DNA of 13,213 nucleotides. It comes from Gammaproteobacteria bacterium. Lineage in GTDB: Bacteria > Pseudomonadota > Gammaproteobacteria > Steroidobacterales > MnTg04. A model generated the notes under the pieces. That model saw nothing but the letters and a program-made list of their open reading frames with translations. It searched no databases and was not told the origin of the DNA. The stretch is taken from assembly GCA_027297845.1 (NCBI GenBank), contig JAPUHG010000252.1, forward strand, positions 1 through 13,213, in the 5' to 3' direction. Shown in pieces: positions 1 to 7,150 of this stretch. Made by a program: the position numbers and the translations under genes. Each line of letters begins with the position of its first letter. The first letter of the stretch is position 1.

Positions 1-1161
1 CTCGACTGTCTCGCCGAGGCGAAGGCTGCCGGAATCGGGCTTCTCTTCTCCTGCAATCATGCGAAACAATGTGGTCTTGCCCGCGCCATTGGCTCCGATG
101 ACGCCGACGATGCCACCGGGTGGCAGGTTGAAATCCAGCCCATCGATCAGCAGCTTGTCGCCAAAGCCCTTGCGCAGGTTTTTGACTTCGATCACCAGGT
201 TGCCAAGGCGCGGTCCCGGCGGGATATAGATTTGATTGGTTTCATTGCGTTTTTGGGTTTCCCGCGACGCCAACTCATCGAAGCGTTGCAGACGCGCCTT
301 TGCTTTCGCCTGGCGGCCTTTGGGGTTGGTACGCACCCATTCCAGTTCCTGTTTTATCGTCTTGATGCGCGCCGACTCGGTTTTCTCTTCGATCTCCAGG
401 CGCTTTTCCTTTTGTTCCAGCCAGGACGAGTAATTGCCTTGCCACGGAATGCCGTGACCGCGGTCGAGTTCGAGGATCCAGCCGGCGACGTTGTCGAGGA
501 AATATCGATCATGGGTGACCGCAATAACGGTGCCGGGATATTCCTCGAGGAAATGCTCCAGCCAGGCGACCGATTCGGCGTCGAGATGATTGGTCGGTTC
601 ATCGATCAGCAACATATCGGGTTTGGCGATCAACAAACGGCAGAGCGCTACGCGGCGTATTTCGCCACCCGACAGCGTACTGATATCGGCGTTCCAGGGC
701 GGCAAGCGCAGGGCATCGGCGGCGATATCCAAAGTCCGATCCAGGTTGTGTCCGTCGCTGGCTTGCAGAATGTTTTCCAGTTTCGCCTGCTCCTCTGCCA
801 GCGCGTCAAAATCAGCGTCGGGCTCGGCATAGGCGGCATAGATTTCATCGAGGCGCGCTTGCGCATCGGTGATCTCAGCGAGCCCTTCTTCGACATTGCC
901 CCTGACATCCTTGGATGGATCGAGTTGCGGTTCCTGCGGCAGGTAACCGATCTTGATCCCGGGTTGCGGCCGGGCCTCGCCTTCGATCTCGGTATCGATC
1001 CCGGCCATGATCCGCAGCAGCGTGGATTTACCGGCTCCGTTGAGTCCCAGTACGCCGATCTTGGCGCCGGGAAAGAAGCTTAAGGAGATGTCACGCAGAA
1101 TAAAGCGCTTGGGTGGCACGATCTTGGACACCTTGTTCATGGTGTAAATAAAATGAGCCAT
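1..1161 (-). CDS. ettA: Energy-dependent translational throttle protein EttA (ABC-F ATPase), 3' end outside window
   Basis: ABC-F family ATPase that in E. coli binds the ribosomal E site and gates entry into elongation according to the ATP/ADP ratio; cytosolic, no membrane domain. The window shows 387 codons; the E. coli protein is about 555 residues, so roughly the last 170 (second signature and second Walker B) lie beyond position 1. Visible: Walker A GLNGAGKST at residues 39-47, signature LSGGE at 163-167, Walker B LLIDEP at 184-189 with catalytic Glu188, switch His217, the charged linker arm typical of the family at about 240-310, and a second Walker A GANGAGKTT at 356-364. The start ATG (1159-1161) gives MAHFIYTMNKVSK, matching the E. 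coli N-terminus, and has an AAGAG ribosome site 5 bases upstream. The signature reads LSGGEIRR where E. coli has LSGGERRR, a mild change. Identity is very secure. Confidence 0.96.
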   Translation of the reverse strand, partial: MAHFIYTMNKVSKIVPPKRFILRDISLSFFPGAKIGVLGLNGAGKSTLLRIMAGIDTEIEGEARPQPGIKIGYLPQEPQLDPSKDVRGNVEEGLAEITDAQARLDEIYAAYAEPDADFDALAEEQAKLENILQASDGHNLDRTLDIAADALRLPPWNADISTLSGGEIRRVALCRLLIAKPDMLLIDEPTNHLDAESVAWLEHFLEEYPGTVIAVTHDRYFLDNVAGWILELDRGHGIPWQGNYSSWLEQKEKRLEIEEKTESARIKTIKQELEWVRTNPKGRQAKAKARLQRFDELASRETQKRNETNQIYIPPGPRLGNLVIEVKNLRKGFGDKLLIDGLDFNLPPGGIVGVIGANGAGKTTLFRMIAGEEKPDSGSLRLGETVE

Positions 1162-1387
1162 TACTACTCTTGTTGTATTGCCCGGACGGCCGCGGATAAT
1201 CCGTTGATTGCGCGTATAAGCCAAGAAGAATCAGAGAAACGATTGGTAATGGTGATGGTCACGATTTCTCAGTATTGTCACGGGACGCTGTTTTACCGCG
1301 TCGGTCACCAGGTCCGATCAAGTGCCGTCTATATATTGGACAAGCGAACGCGTTCTTGCCAGTGTCGGAACCGGTGAGGGGCAAGCA
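1162..1387. other. Divergent intergenic region between ettA and the deacetylase gene
   Basis: These 226 bases separate two genes transcribed away from each other, so promoters for both must lie here or be lacking. I see no consensus pair. Candidates are an AT-rich TATATT at 1332-1337 for the rightward gene and a TATACG on the minus strand for ettA, neither with a good -35 element at normal spacing. Small palindromes (CGGATAATCCG near 1191-1201; GTGATGGTCAC near 1251-1261) are too short to name. An open frame enters from 1322 but is best explained as a 5' extension of the deacetylase frame. No RNA gene or riboswitch was recognised. Confidence 0.5.
1376..1381 (+). promoter_or_regulatory. Ribosome binding site that fixes the deacetylase start
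   Basis: GAGGGG lies 6 bases before the ATG at 1388. The same frame is open back to an ATG at 1322, but the upstream ATG has no comparable site and the 22 extra residues do not resemble the family, so 1388 is preferred. Confidence 0.7.
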
Positions 1388-2326
1388 ATGAAAAACAGGG
1401 TAGGCCTGGCGACCGGCGAACAAATCGCCGCCTATGGTTTTGGTGACGACCATCCGTTTGGTTACGATCGCCATGATGTTTTTGTCAATGCGCTAAAACA
1501 GCAAGGCTTGCTGGATGGCTTGGTGCGCACACCAATACGCCAGGCCAGCGATGAAGAGCTGGGCAGTTTTCACAGCACCGAGTACCTGGAGAAAGTCCGG
1601 GCATTGTCAGAAACCGGTGTCGGCTATCTCGATCTGGGGGATACGCCGGCTTTCACCGGAATGTACGAGACCACCGCCTGTGTAGTCGGCGCGGTTCTCG
1701 AAGCCGCACGCGCGATCATCGATGGTGAAGTGGATCGCGGTTTTGTGCCCATCGCCGGCTTGCACCACGCATCGAGAACTTCGGCCGCCGGTTTTTGCGT
1801 GTTTAACGATTGCGGTGTACTGATCGAACAGTTGCACCAGCGCTGGGGACTTGAGCGCATTGCCTATGTCGATATCGATGCGCATCACGGCGATGGCGTC
1901 TATTACGCATTCGAAGACCAGCCCTGGCTCATTTTTGCCGATCTCCACGAAGATGGTCGCTATCTTTATCCCGGAACCGGCGCGGAAGCAGAGACCGGTC
2001 GTGGAGCGGGTAACGGGTACAAGCTCAACATCCCGCTGCCACCCGGCGCGGGGGATCCTGAGTTTATGGCCGCCTGGTCGCGGGTGGAGAAGTTCCTCGA
2101 ACGGCACGACCCGCAATTTGTCATCTTGCAATGTGGTGCGGATAGCCTTGCCGGTGACCCGATTACCAATCTTCGATTCACGCCGGACGCGCATGGCCAC
2201 GCGGCCAGCCGGTTGTGCCGTTTTGCCGATGGCAAGGTGCTGGCCGTGGGTGGGGGCGGTTATAACCGCGAGAACCTGGCCGCCGGCTGGAGCAGGGTGG
2301 TGAAAGAGTTTATGGCGGTGGCTTAA
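1388..2326 (+). CDS. Histone deacetylase family protein (class II/AcuC-like zinc amidohydrolase)
   Basis: Zinc-dependent amidohydrolase of the arginase/deacetylase fold. Bacterial relatives remove acetyl groups from lysines of proteins such as acetyl-CoA synthetase (AcuC) or from acetylpolyamines; the substrate here is unknown. The 312-residue length fits a single catalytic domain. The active site appears complete: the paired histidines in GLHHAS (His126, His127), zinc ligands in VDIDAHHGDG (Asp164, His166), the third zinc ligand in GADSLAGDP (Asp252), and the catalytic tyrosine in GGGGYN (Tyr292). There is no signal peptide or membrane segment, so it should act in the cytosol. It stands alone between ettA (divergent) and glyA, followed by a likely terminator, so it is probably a single-gene transcript. 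Family membership is firm. Whether it is a protein lysine or a polyamine deacetylase cannot be told from these motifs. Confidence 0.92.
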   Translation: MKNRVGLATGEQIAAYGFGDDHPFGYDRHDVFVNALKQQGLLDGLVRTPIRQASDEELGSFHSTEYLEKVRALSETGVGYLDLGDTPAFTGMYETTACVVGAVLEAARAIIDGEVDRGFVPIAGLHHASRTSAAGFCVFNDCGVLIEQLHQRWGLERIAYVDIDAHHGDGVYYAFEDQPWLIFADLHEDGRYLYPGTGAEAETGRGAGNGYKLNIPLPPGAGDPEFMAAWSRVEKFLERHDPQFVILQCGADSLAGDPITNLRFTPDAHGHAASRLCRFADGKVLAVGGGGYNRENLAAGWSRVVKEFMAVA

Positions 2327-2363
2327 GCCACAGCGGTACAATTAACGCAGGTCGTGTGAACTG

Positions 2364-2389
2364 GACGCGTTTAGCGTCACTCTTTTTTT
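2364..2389 (+). terminator. Probable Rho-independent terminator after the deacetylase gene
   Basis: A 5-bp perfect stem GACGC/GCGTC (2364-2368 with 2374-2378) around the loop GTTTA is followed, after ACTC-like bases, by a run of seven T (2383-2389). It lies 37 bases past the deacetylase stop and before glyA. The stem is short and the T run starts a few bases late, so efficiency is uncertain. Confidence 0.55.
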
Positions 2390-2409
2390 ATGCATCGCTT
2401 CGCGCCGGT

Positions 2410-2415
2410 TACAAT
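2410..2415 (+). promoter_or_regulatory. Possible -10 element for the glyA cluster
   Basis: TACAAT lies 44 bases before the glyA ATG and just after the putative terminator, a sensible place for the cluster promoter. The hexamer 17 bases upstream (TTTATG, 2387-2392) matches the -35 consensus at only three positions. A second TACAAT occurs at about 2337-2342. Weak evidence. Confidence 0.3.
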
Positions 2416-2459
2416 CTGGATAGGTGCCGCCTCGCGGCAATTGTCAGAAAGGGAATGCC

Positions 2460-3734
2460 ATGTTAAGCAAGGATATGACGATCGCCGGATATGACGATGA
2501 GCTTTACCAGGCCATCGAGGCCGAGCGTCGCCGTCAGGAAGAACATATCGAGCTGATCGCCTCAGAGAATTACGCCAGTCCGCGGGTACTCGAAGCGCAG
2601 GGTAGCGTGCTGACCAACAACTACGCCGAGGGATACCCGGGAAAAAGGTATTAGGGCGGCTGCGTGAACGTCGATGTCGCCGAGGCGCTGGCGATAGACC
2701 GCGCCAAAGAGCTGTTTGCAGCCAGTTATGCCAATGTGCAACCGCACTCCGGTTCCAGCGCCAACATCGCGGCCTACCTGGCGATGATGAGCCCCGGCGA
2801 GACGATGCTGGGCATGAGCCTGGCACACGGCGGTCACCTGACCCATGGCTCGAAGGTGAATTTTTCCGGCAAGGTTTTCAATGCCGTGCAGTACGGGCTG
2901 GAGGAGGCGACCGGTGAAATCGATTACCAGCAGGTCGAGGACCTGGCGAAAGAACACCAGCCCAAGGTTGTGGTCGCCGGTTTTTCCGCGTATTCGCGTA
3001 TCGTTGACTGGGAGCGGTTCCGGGTTATCGCCGATGAAGTCGGCGCTTATCTTTTTGTCGATATGGCGCATGTCGCCGGCCTGGTTGCCGCAGGCATTTA
3101 TCCGAACCCGGTCCCGATCGCCGATATCACGACCACCACCACCCACAAGACCCTGCGCGGACCGCGAGGCGGTCTGATCCTGGCGCGCGAAAACGAGGAA
3201 CTGACCAAGAAAATCAACTCGCTGGTATTTCCCGGTACCCAGGGCGGGCCACTGATGCATGTGATCGCCGCCAAAGCGGTGGCGTTGAAAGAAGCGCTGG
3301 AACCGGATTTCAAGGATTACCAGGTGCGGGTCGTTGAAAATGCCAGGCTGATGACCCGCATCCTGATTGACCGCGGTTACAAGATCGTGTCCGGCGGCAC
3401 CGACAATCATTTGTTCCTGGTCGATTTGATCGATAAAGACATCACCGGCAAGGACGCGGACGCGGCTCTCGGCCGGGCCAATATTACGGTCAACAAAAAC
3501 GCAGTACCCAACGACCCGCGTTCGCCTTTTGTCACGAGTGGTTTGCGCCTGGGAACGCCGGCCGTAACGACCCGTGGTTTTGGGCAGCCGGAAATCGAGC
3601 TGCTGACCAACTGGATGGCGGATGTACTCGACGATCTGGAAGATGAATCCACCATCGAGCGGGTCAAGGCCGAGGCGCTGGATCTGTGCTCCCGGTTCCC
3701 GGTCTATCGCGCCTCAGGTTCGGCCAAAACATAA
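2460..3734 (+). pseudogene. glyA: Serine hydroxymethyltransferase gene glyA, interrupted by one in-frame amber codon
   Basis: GlyA is the PLP enzyme interconverting serine plus tetrahydrofolate with glycine plus 5,10-methylene-tetrahydrofolate, the main one-carbon source. The frame from ATG 2460 (AAAGGGA ribosome site at 2448-2454) to TAA 3734 is 424 codons, against 417 residues in E. coli, and colinear throughout. Recognisable: HIELIASENY (29-38), EGYPGKRY (57-64), PHSGS, FVDMAHVAG with PLP-contacting Asp201, and TTTTHKTLRG with PLP-lysine Lys230. The flaw is TAG at 2652-2654, codon 65, where E. coli has Tyr65 in KRYYGGCE. Beyond it the text reads GGCVN instead of the usual GGCE followed by Tyr or His. 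No frameshift is needed. A GTG at 2664 could in principle restart translation, but that product would lack the N-terminal arm and the SENY segment and should not work alone. Possible explanations: a base-calling or assembly error (most likely given otherwise perfect conservation), a recent nonsense mutation, or readthrough. Confidence 0.85.
2652..2654 (+). other. In-frame TAG at the catalytic-tyrosine position of glyA
   Basis: TAT TAG GGC GGC TGC appears where TAT TAC (or TAT TAT) GGC GGC TGC is expected, a single base change in the third codon position. TAG is not reassigned in this genome as far as the window shows: ribD (5363-5365) and the kinase gene (11477-11479) both end naturally at TAG. 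Confidence 0.9.
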
Positions 3735-3755
3735 GATTGGCTGACGGTCGCCGGT

Positions 3756-4268
3756 ATGCATTGTCCATTCTGCAGTCACGAAGAAACCAAGGTCATTGAT
3801 TCCCGGCTGGCCGGTGATGGCCGTCAGATCAGGCGCAGGCGAGAATGCCTGGGCTGCGGCGAGCGATTCACGACTTTCGAGAGCGCTGAGCTGGTTATGC
3901 CGCGCATCGTCAAGCGGGATCAAAGCCGGCAGCCTTTCGACGAGGCAAAACTGCGTCACGGCATGCTCAAAGCGCTCGAAAAAAGACCGGTCGACAGCGA
4001 GGATATTGAAGCGGCGGTGCAACGCATCGTGCACGCCCTGGCGACCCAGGGGGAAAGGGAAATTCCGGCGGGTCAGCTTGGCGAGGCGGTCATGCGTGAA
4101 TTACATCAACTCGACCAGGTGGCTTATGTGCGATTCGCCTCGGTCTACCGCAGTTTCCAGGACGTCGATGCTTTCCGCGAGGAGATCGAGCGTTTGCAAC
4201 TGATGCCGAGCGCAGAATTCGAACGCGAGCAAATGTCGCTATTGCCGGATGACAAGACCAAAAAATGA
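3756..4268 (+). CDS. nrdR: Transcriptional repressor NrdR
   Basis: Zinc-ribbon/ATP-cone regulator that binds NrdR boxes before ribonucleotide reductase genes and represses them in response to the bound ATP/dATP state. At 170 residues it is of usual family length. The N-terminal zinc ribbon starts MHCPFC (Cys3, Cys6) and closes with CLGC (Cys31, Cys34), followed by GERFTTFE; the ATP-cone runs from about residue 49 (VMPRIVKRD) to about 140, including the conserved YVRFASVYRSFQD stretch. The start is unambiguous because the zinc ribbon begins at Met1, although the preceding ribosome site is poor. It lies 21 bases after glyA and its stop overlaps the ribD start as ATGA (4265-4268), so ribD is probably translationally coupled to it. 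nrdR next to the rib genes is common in proteobacteria. No NrdR box was noticed in the window. Confidence 0.96.
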   Translation: MHCPFCSHEETKVIDSRLAGDGRQIRRRRECLGCGERFTTFESAELVMPRIVKRDQSRQPFDEAKLRHGMLKALEKRPVDSEDIEAAVQRIVHALATQGEREIPAGQLGEAVMRELHQLDQVAYVRFASVYRSFQDVDAFREEIERLQLMPSAEFEREQMSLLPDDKTKK

Positions 4269-5365
4269 GCGAACTCACCGACCTCCAGCATATGGCGCGT
4301 GCCATTCAGCTTGCCCGCCGCGGGCTGTTTTCGACCTCGCCCAACCCGCGGGTCGGCTGTGTGCTGGTTCGCGATGGCCAGGTCGTCGGCGAGGGCTGGC
4401 ACGAAAAAGCGGGTGGACCGCACGCCGAGGTGGTCGCGCTTGAACGGGCGGGTAGCCATGCTCGCGGCGCGGATGTTTACCTGACCCTGGAACCTTGCAG
4501 CCATCATGGCCGGACGCCGCCATGTTCGCAGGCGCTGATCGAGGCCGGGGTTGCCAGGGTGGTCGTTGCGCAACGGGACCCGAATCCGCAGGTCGATGGC
4601 TCGGGCATCGGCGAACTGGAAAGCGCCGGCATTATTGTCGAGACGGGATTGATGACGGACCTGGCGGAAGCGATCAACCCGGGCTTCAACAAACGGATGC
4701 GTAGCGGCCTGCCATTTGTCCGTTCCAAGCTGGCGACCAGTCTCGATGGGCGCACGGCGATGGCCAGCGGTGAAAGCCAGTGGATAACGGGCAAGGCGGC
4801 GCGCCGGGATGTGCAGCGCTGGCGTGCGCAAAGCTGTGCAATATTCAGCGGCAGCGGTACGGTAATCGCCGATAACCCATCGCTGAATCAGCGGCTTGAA
4901 GGTGAGGAACGCCAACCGCTGCGGGTCATCGTGGACAGCGGGTTGCGGGTGCCGGTCGATGCGAAATGCCTGAACCTGGATGGACCACGATTATTGGTAA
5001 CGACCGATGACAAGATACCGCTGGCCGGCGCATACCAGGATCGTGGTATCGAGGTACTGGGTCTGGCGCCCAGACCCGATGGCAAGGTGGACTTGCGACA
5101 ATTGATGCTGGAACTGGGAAAGCGGCAAATCAATGAAGTGTTGGTCGAAGCGGGACCGTTGCTCAATGGCGCGTTGCTGGCTGCGAAACTGGTCGATGAA
5201 TTACTGGTTTACCAGGCGAGCCATGTCATGGGTAATGACGCCCGCGGGATGTTTACGCTGGCGGGGCTGGTCAAAATGAATCAGCGTATCAAGCTCGAGC
5301 GCAAAGATATGCGCCTGGTGGGCGATGATCTGCGCATGCTTTTTGCAATTAGTGAGCAAGACTAG
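4265..5365 (+). CDS. ribD: Bifunctional riboflavin biosynthesis protein RibD (pyrimidine deaminase/reductase)
   Basis: RibD deaminates 2,5-diamino-6-ribosylamino-4-pyrimidinone 5'-phosphate and then reduces the ribose with NADPH, steps two and three of riboflavin synthesis. The 366 residues carry both domains. The N-terminal zinc deaminase has HAE (His53, Glu55) and the zinc cysteines of EPCSHHGRTPPC (Cys78, Cys87). The C-terminal reductase starts near residue 149 with LPFVRSKLATSLDGRTA, followed by SQWITG and, near the end, EAGPLLNGALL. Length and motif spacing match E. coli RibD (about 367 residues). The start overlaps the nrdR stop and MSELTDLQHMARAIQLA is a typical N-terminus. It ends in TAG, three bases before ribE. 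All catalytic motifs look intact. Confidence 0.96.
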   Translation: MSELTDLQHMARAIQLARRGLFSTSPNPRVGCVLVRDGQVVGEGWHEKAGGPHAEVVALERAGSHARGADVYLTLEPCSHHGRTPPCSQALIEAGVARVVVAQRDPNPQVDGSGIGELESAGIIVETGLMTDLAEAINPGFNKRMRSGLPFVRSKLATSLDGRTAMASGESQWITGKAARRDVQRWRAQSCAIFSGSGTVIADNPSLNQRLEGEERQPLRVIVDSGLRVPVDAKCLNLDGPRLLVTTDDKIPLAGAYQDRGIEVLGLAPRPDGKVDLRQLMLELGKRQINEVLVEAGPLLNGALLAAKLVDELLVYQASHVMGNDARGMFTLAGLVKMNQRIKLERKDMRLVGDDLRMLFAISEQD

Positions 5366-5368
5366 AAT

Positions 5369-5971
5369 ATGTTTACCGGGATAATCCAGACGGTTGGATC
5401 GATCAAGTCGCGGCAACCCGAAGGCGGCGATCTCAAGCTCGAGATAAAGGCGCCGGGGCTGGGGCTGGACGAGGTCGGGATCGGCGATAGCATCGCCGTC
5501 GATGGCGTATGCCTGACAGTGACCGGGCTTGCCAAGGACAGTTTTGTCGCCGATTTATCCAAAGAGACTCTGGCTTGCAGCACGCTCGGCAAAAAACGAG
5601 CCGGCGACCCGGTCAACCTGGAAAAAGCGCTTTGCCTGGGGGCAGCCCTTGGTGGCCACCTGGTCAGCGGGCATGTGGATGCGGTTGGCAGGCTGGTCAG
5701 CCGGCACGATGAGGCTCGTTCGGTGGTAATGACATTCTGGTTGCCCGAGGATATTGCCCGTTTCGTTGCGGCAAAGGGATCTGTGTGTATCGATGGTGTC
5801 AGCCTCACCGTCAACCGGGTCACTGACCATGAATTTTCGGTAAATGTTGTCCCCCATACACTGGAGGCGACTACAATGGGTCGCTATCGCGGTAGTACCG
5901 AAGTTAACCTGGAAGTGGATTTGGTAGCGCGATATATAGATCGCCTGATGGGCGGGGACCGGAGAAAATGA
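5369..5971 (+). CDS. ribE: Riboflavin synthase, alpha subunit
   Basis: Catalyses the dismutation of two 6,7-dimethyl-8-ribityllumazine molecules to riboflavin, the last step of the pathway. Two tandem lumazine-binding barrels are visible: barrel 1 from MFTGIIQTVG with SIAVDGVCLTV at 41-51 (Cys48 in the substrate pocket), and barrel 2 from GGHLVSGHVDAVG (95-107) with SVCIDGVSLTVN at 138-149. The repeated IDGVxLTV sequences are the internal duplication expected of the family. At 200 residues it is slightly shorter than E. coli (213). It begins 3 bases after ribD and its TGA overlaps the ribBA ATG (ATGA, 5968-5971), which points to coupled translation within one operon. Confidence 0.95.
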   Translation: MFTGIIQTVGSIKSRQPEGGDLKLEIKAPGLGLDEVGIGDSIAVDGVCLTVTGLAKDSFVADLSKETLACSTLGKKRAGDPVNLEKALCLGAALGGHLVSGHVDAVGRLVSRHDEARSVVMTFWLPEDIARFVAAKGSVCIDGVSLTVNRVTDHEFSVNVVPHTLEATTMGRYRGSTEVNLEVDLVARYIDRLMGGDRRK

Positions 5972-7083
5972 ACAGCGTTGAAGAAATTCTGGAGGATCTG
6001 AAAGCGGGTCGAATGGTCATCATCGTCGACGATGAAGATCGTGAGAACGAGGGCGACCTGCTGATGGCGGCGAGCATGGTGCGCCCGGAGGATGTCAATT
6101 TCATGGCCCGGTATGGTCGTGGCCTGATCTGCCTGACGCTAAACCGGCAACGTTGCCAGCAGTTGCGTCTGCCATTGATGGTCAGCGATACCGATGGCCG
6201 GCACGGCACCAATTTTACTTTGTCGATAGAAGCGGCCGAGGGTGTCACGACGGGTATTTCGGCACATGATCGCGCGCAAACTATCCAGGCGGCGGTGCAC
6301 CCCGATGCCAAGCCGGACGACTTGTGTCAGCCCGGTCACATTTTCCCGATCATGGCGCAGCCTGGCGGCGTCCTGACCAGGGCAGGGCATACCGAGGCTG
6401 GTTGTGACCTGGCGCGTCTGGCCGGTCTGGATCCCAGCGCCGTCATCGTAGAAATACTGAATGAGGATGGCAGCATGGCGCGGCGCCCCGATCTGGAAAA
6501 ATTTGCCAGCGAGCATCAGCTCAAGATGGGAACGATTGCCGATCTGATCAGCTATCGCTTGCGCACCGAGCATTCGGTCGAGCGCATCCTGGAGCGACAG
6601 GTACAGACCAGCCATGGTGATTTCCTGATGGTCTGTTACGAAGATCATGTCAATCGAAATGTGCATTTCGCGTTGATCAAAGGGGAGATCAGCAGCGATC
6701 AGCCAACCCTGGTCCGGGTGCATCTTCAGGACAGTCTTGGCGACGTGGTAGGGCTGACCGGCAGCGAATTCGGCTGGCCATTGCCGGAGGCGATGGAGCG
6801 GATCGCTCGTGAGGGCAACGGCGTGCTGGTGATTTTGCGTCACGGCGAGGATCCCGGTTCGATCATCGAGACCTTGCGCAACATGGGCAAGCCCGCAGCC
6901 GATACTCAGACAGGCAGCAGTCGGGTACTGCGCACCTATGGCACGGGCGCCCAGATCCTGCGGGATCTCGGCGTGACTCAGATGCGGGTGATGAGTGCGC
7001 CGCGCCAGTTGCATGGCTTGTCCGGATTTGGCCTGGAGATCGTAGGCTATGTCGATGACGAGCAGGCGGCCGCCAGTGCCTGA
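5968..7083 (+). CDS. ribBA: 3,4-dihydroxy-2-butanone 4-phosphate synthase with degenerate GTP cyclohydrolase II domain (RibBX type)
   Basis: The N-terminal half (about 1-200) is a complete DHBP synthase, converting ribulose 5-phosphate to the four-carbon unit joined by RibH. It shows the acidic loop DDEDRENEGD (21-30), the RHGTNFTLSIEA region (78-89), HPDAKPDDLCQPGHIFP (111-127) and GGVLTRAGHTEAG (133-145). The C-terminal half (about 203-371) follows the GTP cyclohydrolase II fold: SHGDFLMV, LVRVH, and GTGAQILRDLGV near the end. Aligning by eye with E. coli RibA, the three zinc cysteines (54, 65, 67) are replaced by Asp255, Ser266 and Phe268, the RQEGRNIGL active-site segment by RHGEDPGSI, and the NNPKK segment by APRQL. 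I infer that this half lacks cyclohydrolase II activity, as known for RibBX-type fusions of other proteobacteria; a separate RibA would then be needed. The protein is full length (371), so the domain has diverged rather than broken. Confidence 0.92.
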   Translation: MNSVEEILEDLKAGRMVIIVDDEDRENEGDLLMAASMVRPEDVNFMARYGRGLICLTLNRQRCQQLRLPLMVSDTDGRHGTNFTLSIEAAEGVTTGISAHDRAQTIQAAVHPDAKPDDLCQPGHIFPIMAQPGGVLTRAGHTEAGCDLARLAGLDPSAVIVEILNEDGSMARRPDLEKFASEHQLKMGTIADLISYRLRTEHSVERILERQVQTSHGDFLMVCYEDHVNRNVHFALIKGEISSDQPTLVRVHLQDSLGDVVGLTGSEFGWPLPEAMERIAREGNGVLVILRHGEDPGSIIETLRNMGKPAADTQTGSSRVLRTYGTGAQILRDLGVTQMRVMSAPRQLHGLSGFGLEIVGYVDDEQAAASA

Positions 7084-7150
7084 GCATATGTTATTAGCAC
7101 TGGCTTAGGGTTATTCTACTGCCGCAATAAGAGGCCGGACGAAACGACAC
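7084..7150 (+). other. 67-base gap between ribBA and ribH
   Basis: This is the only sizeable gap inside an otherwise overlapping or near-contiguous cluster. It contains TTATT...AATAA arms (7111-7115 with 7126-7130) around a CTACTGCCGC loop and a -10-like TATTCT at 7112-7117 with no clear -35. The GAGG at 7131-7134 is 16 bases from the ribH ATG, farther than normal for a ribosome site. No FMN riboswitch pattern is present. Confidence 0.35.

Noticed and set aside
232..1083. Long plus-strand open frame (283 codons)
   Set aside because: It is antisense to ettA, whose minus-strand product is an unmistakable full match to the family; the plus frame has no recognisable motif.
1322..1387. Upstream ATG extending the deacetylase by 22 residues
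   Set aside because: The strong GAGGGG site fits ATG 1388, and the extension does not look like the family N-terminus.
2327..2459. Glycine riboswitch before glyA
   Set aside because: The 133-base gap shows a short terminator-like hairpin and a promoter-like hexamer, but no glycine aptamer pattern.
2652..2654. Genome-wide TAG recoding or pyrrolysine insertion
   Set aside because: ribD and the kinase gene end at TAG with the next gene starting or overlapping right there, and GlyA is not a pyrrolysine protein.
2640..2675. Frameshift in glyA
   Set aside because: The frame before and after the TAG is the same and expected residue spacing (KRY-x-GGC) is kept, so a substitution and not an indel explains the stop.
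2562..3410. Long minus-strand open frame opposite glyA
   Set aside because: Shadow of the conserved glyA frame. The glyA stop codon does not change this, because sense-strand conservation resumes immediately after it.
6139..7014. Long minus-strand open frames opposite ribBA and, at 7805-8641, opposite nusB/DUF2889
   Set aside because: Both oppose well-conserved coding frames, have no ribosome site and no family resemblance.
7084..7150. FMN riboswitch before ribH, nrdR or ribE
   Set aside because: No conserved FMN-element core sequence is visible, and the gaps are too short to hold one.
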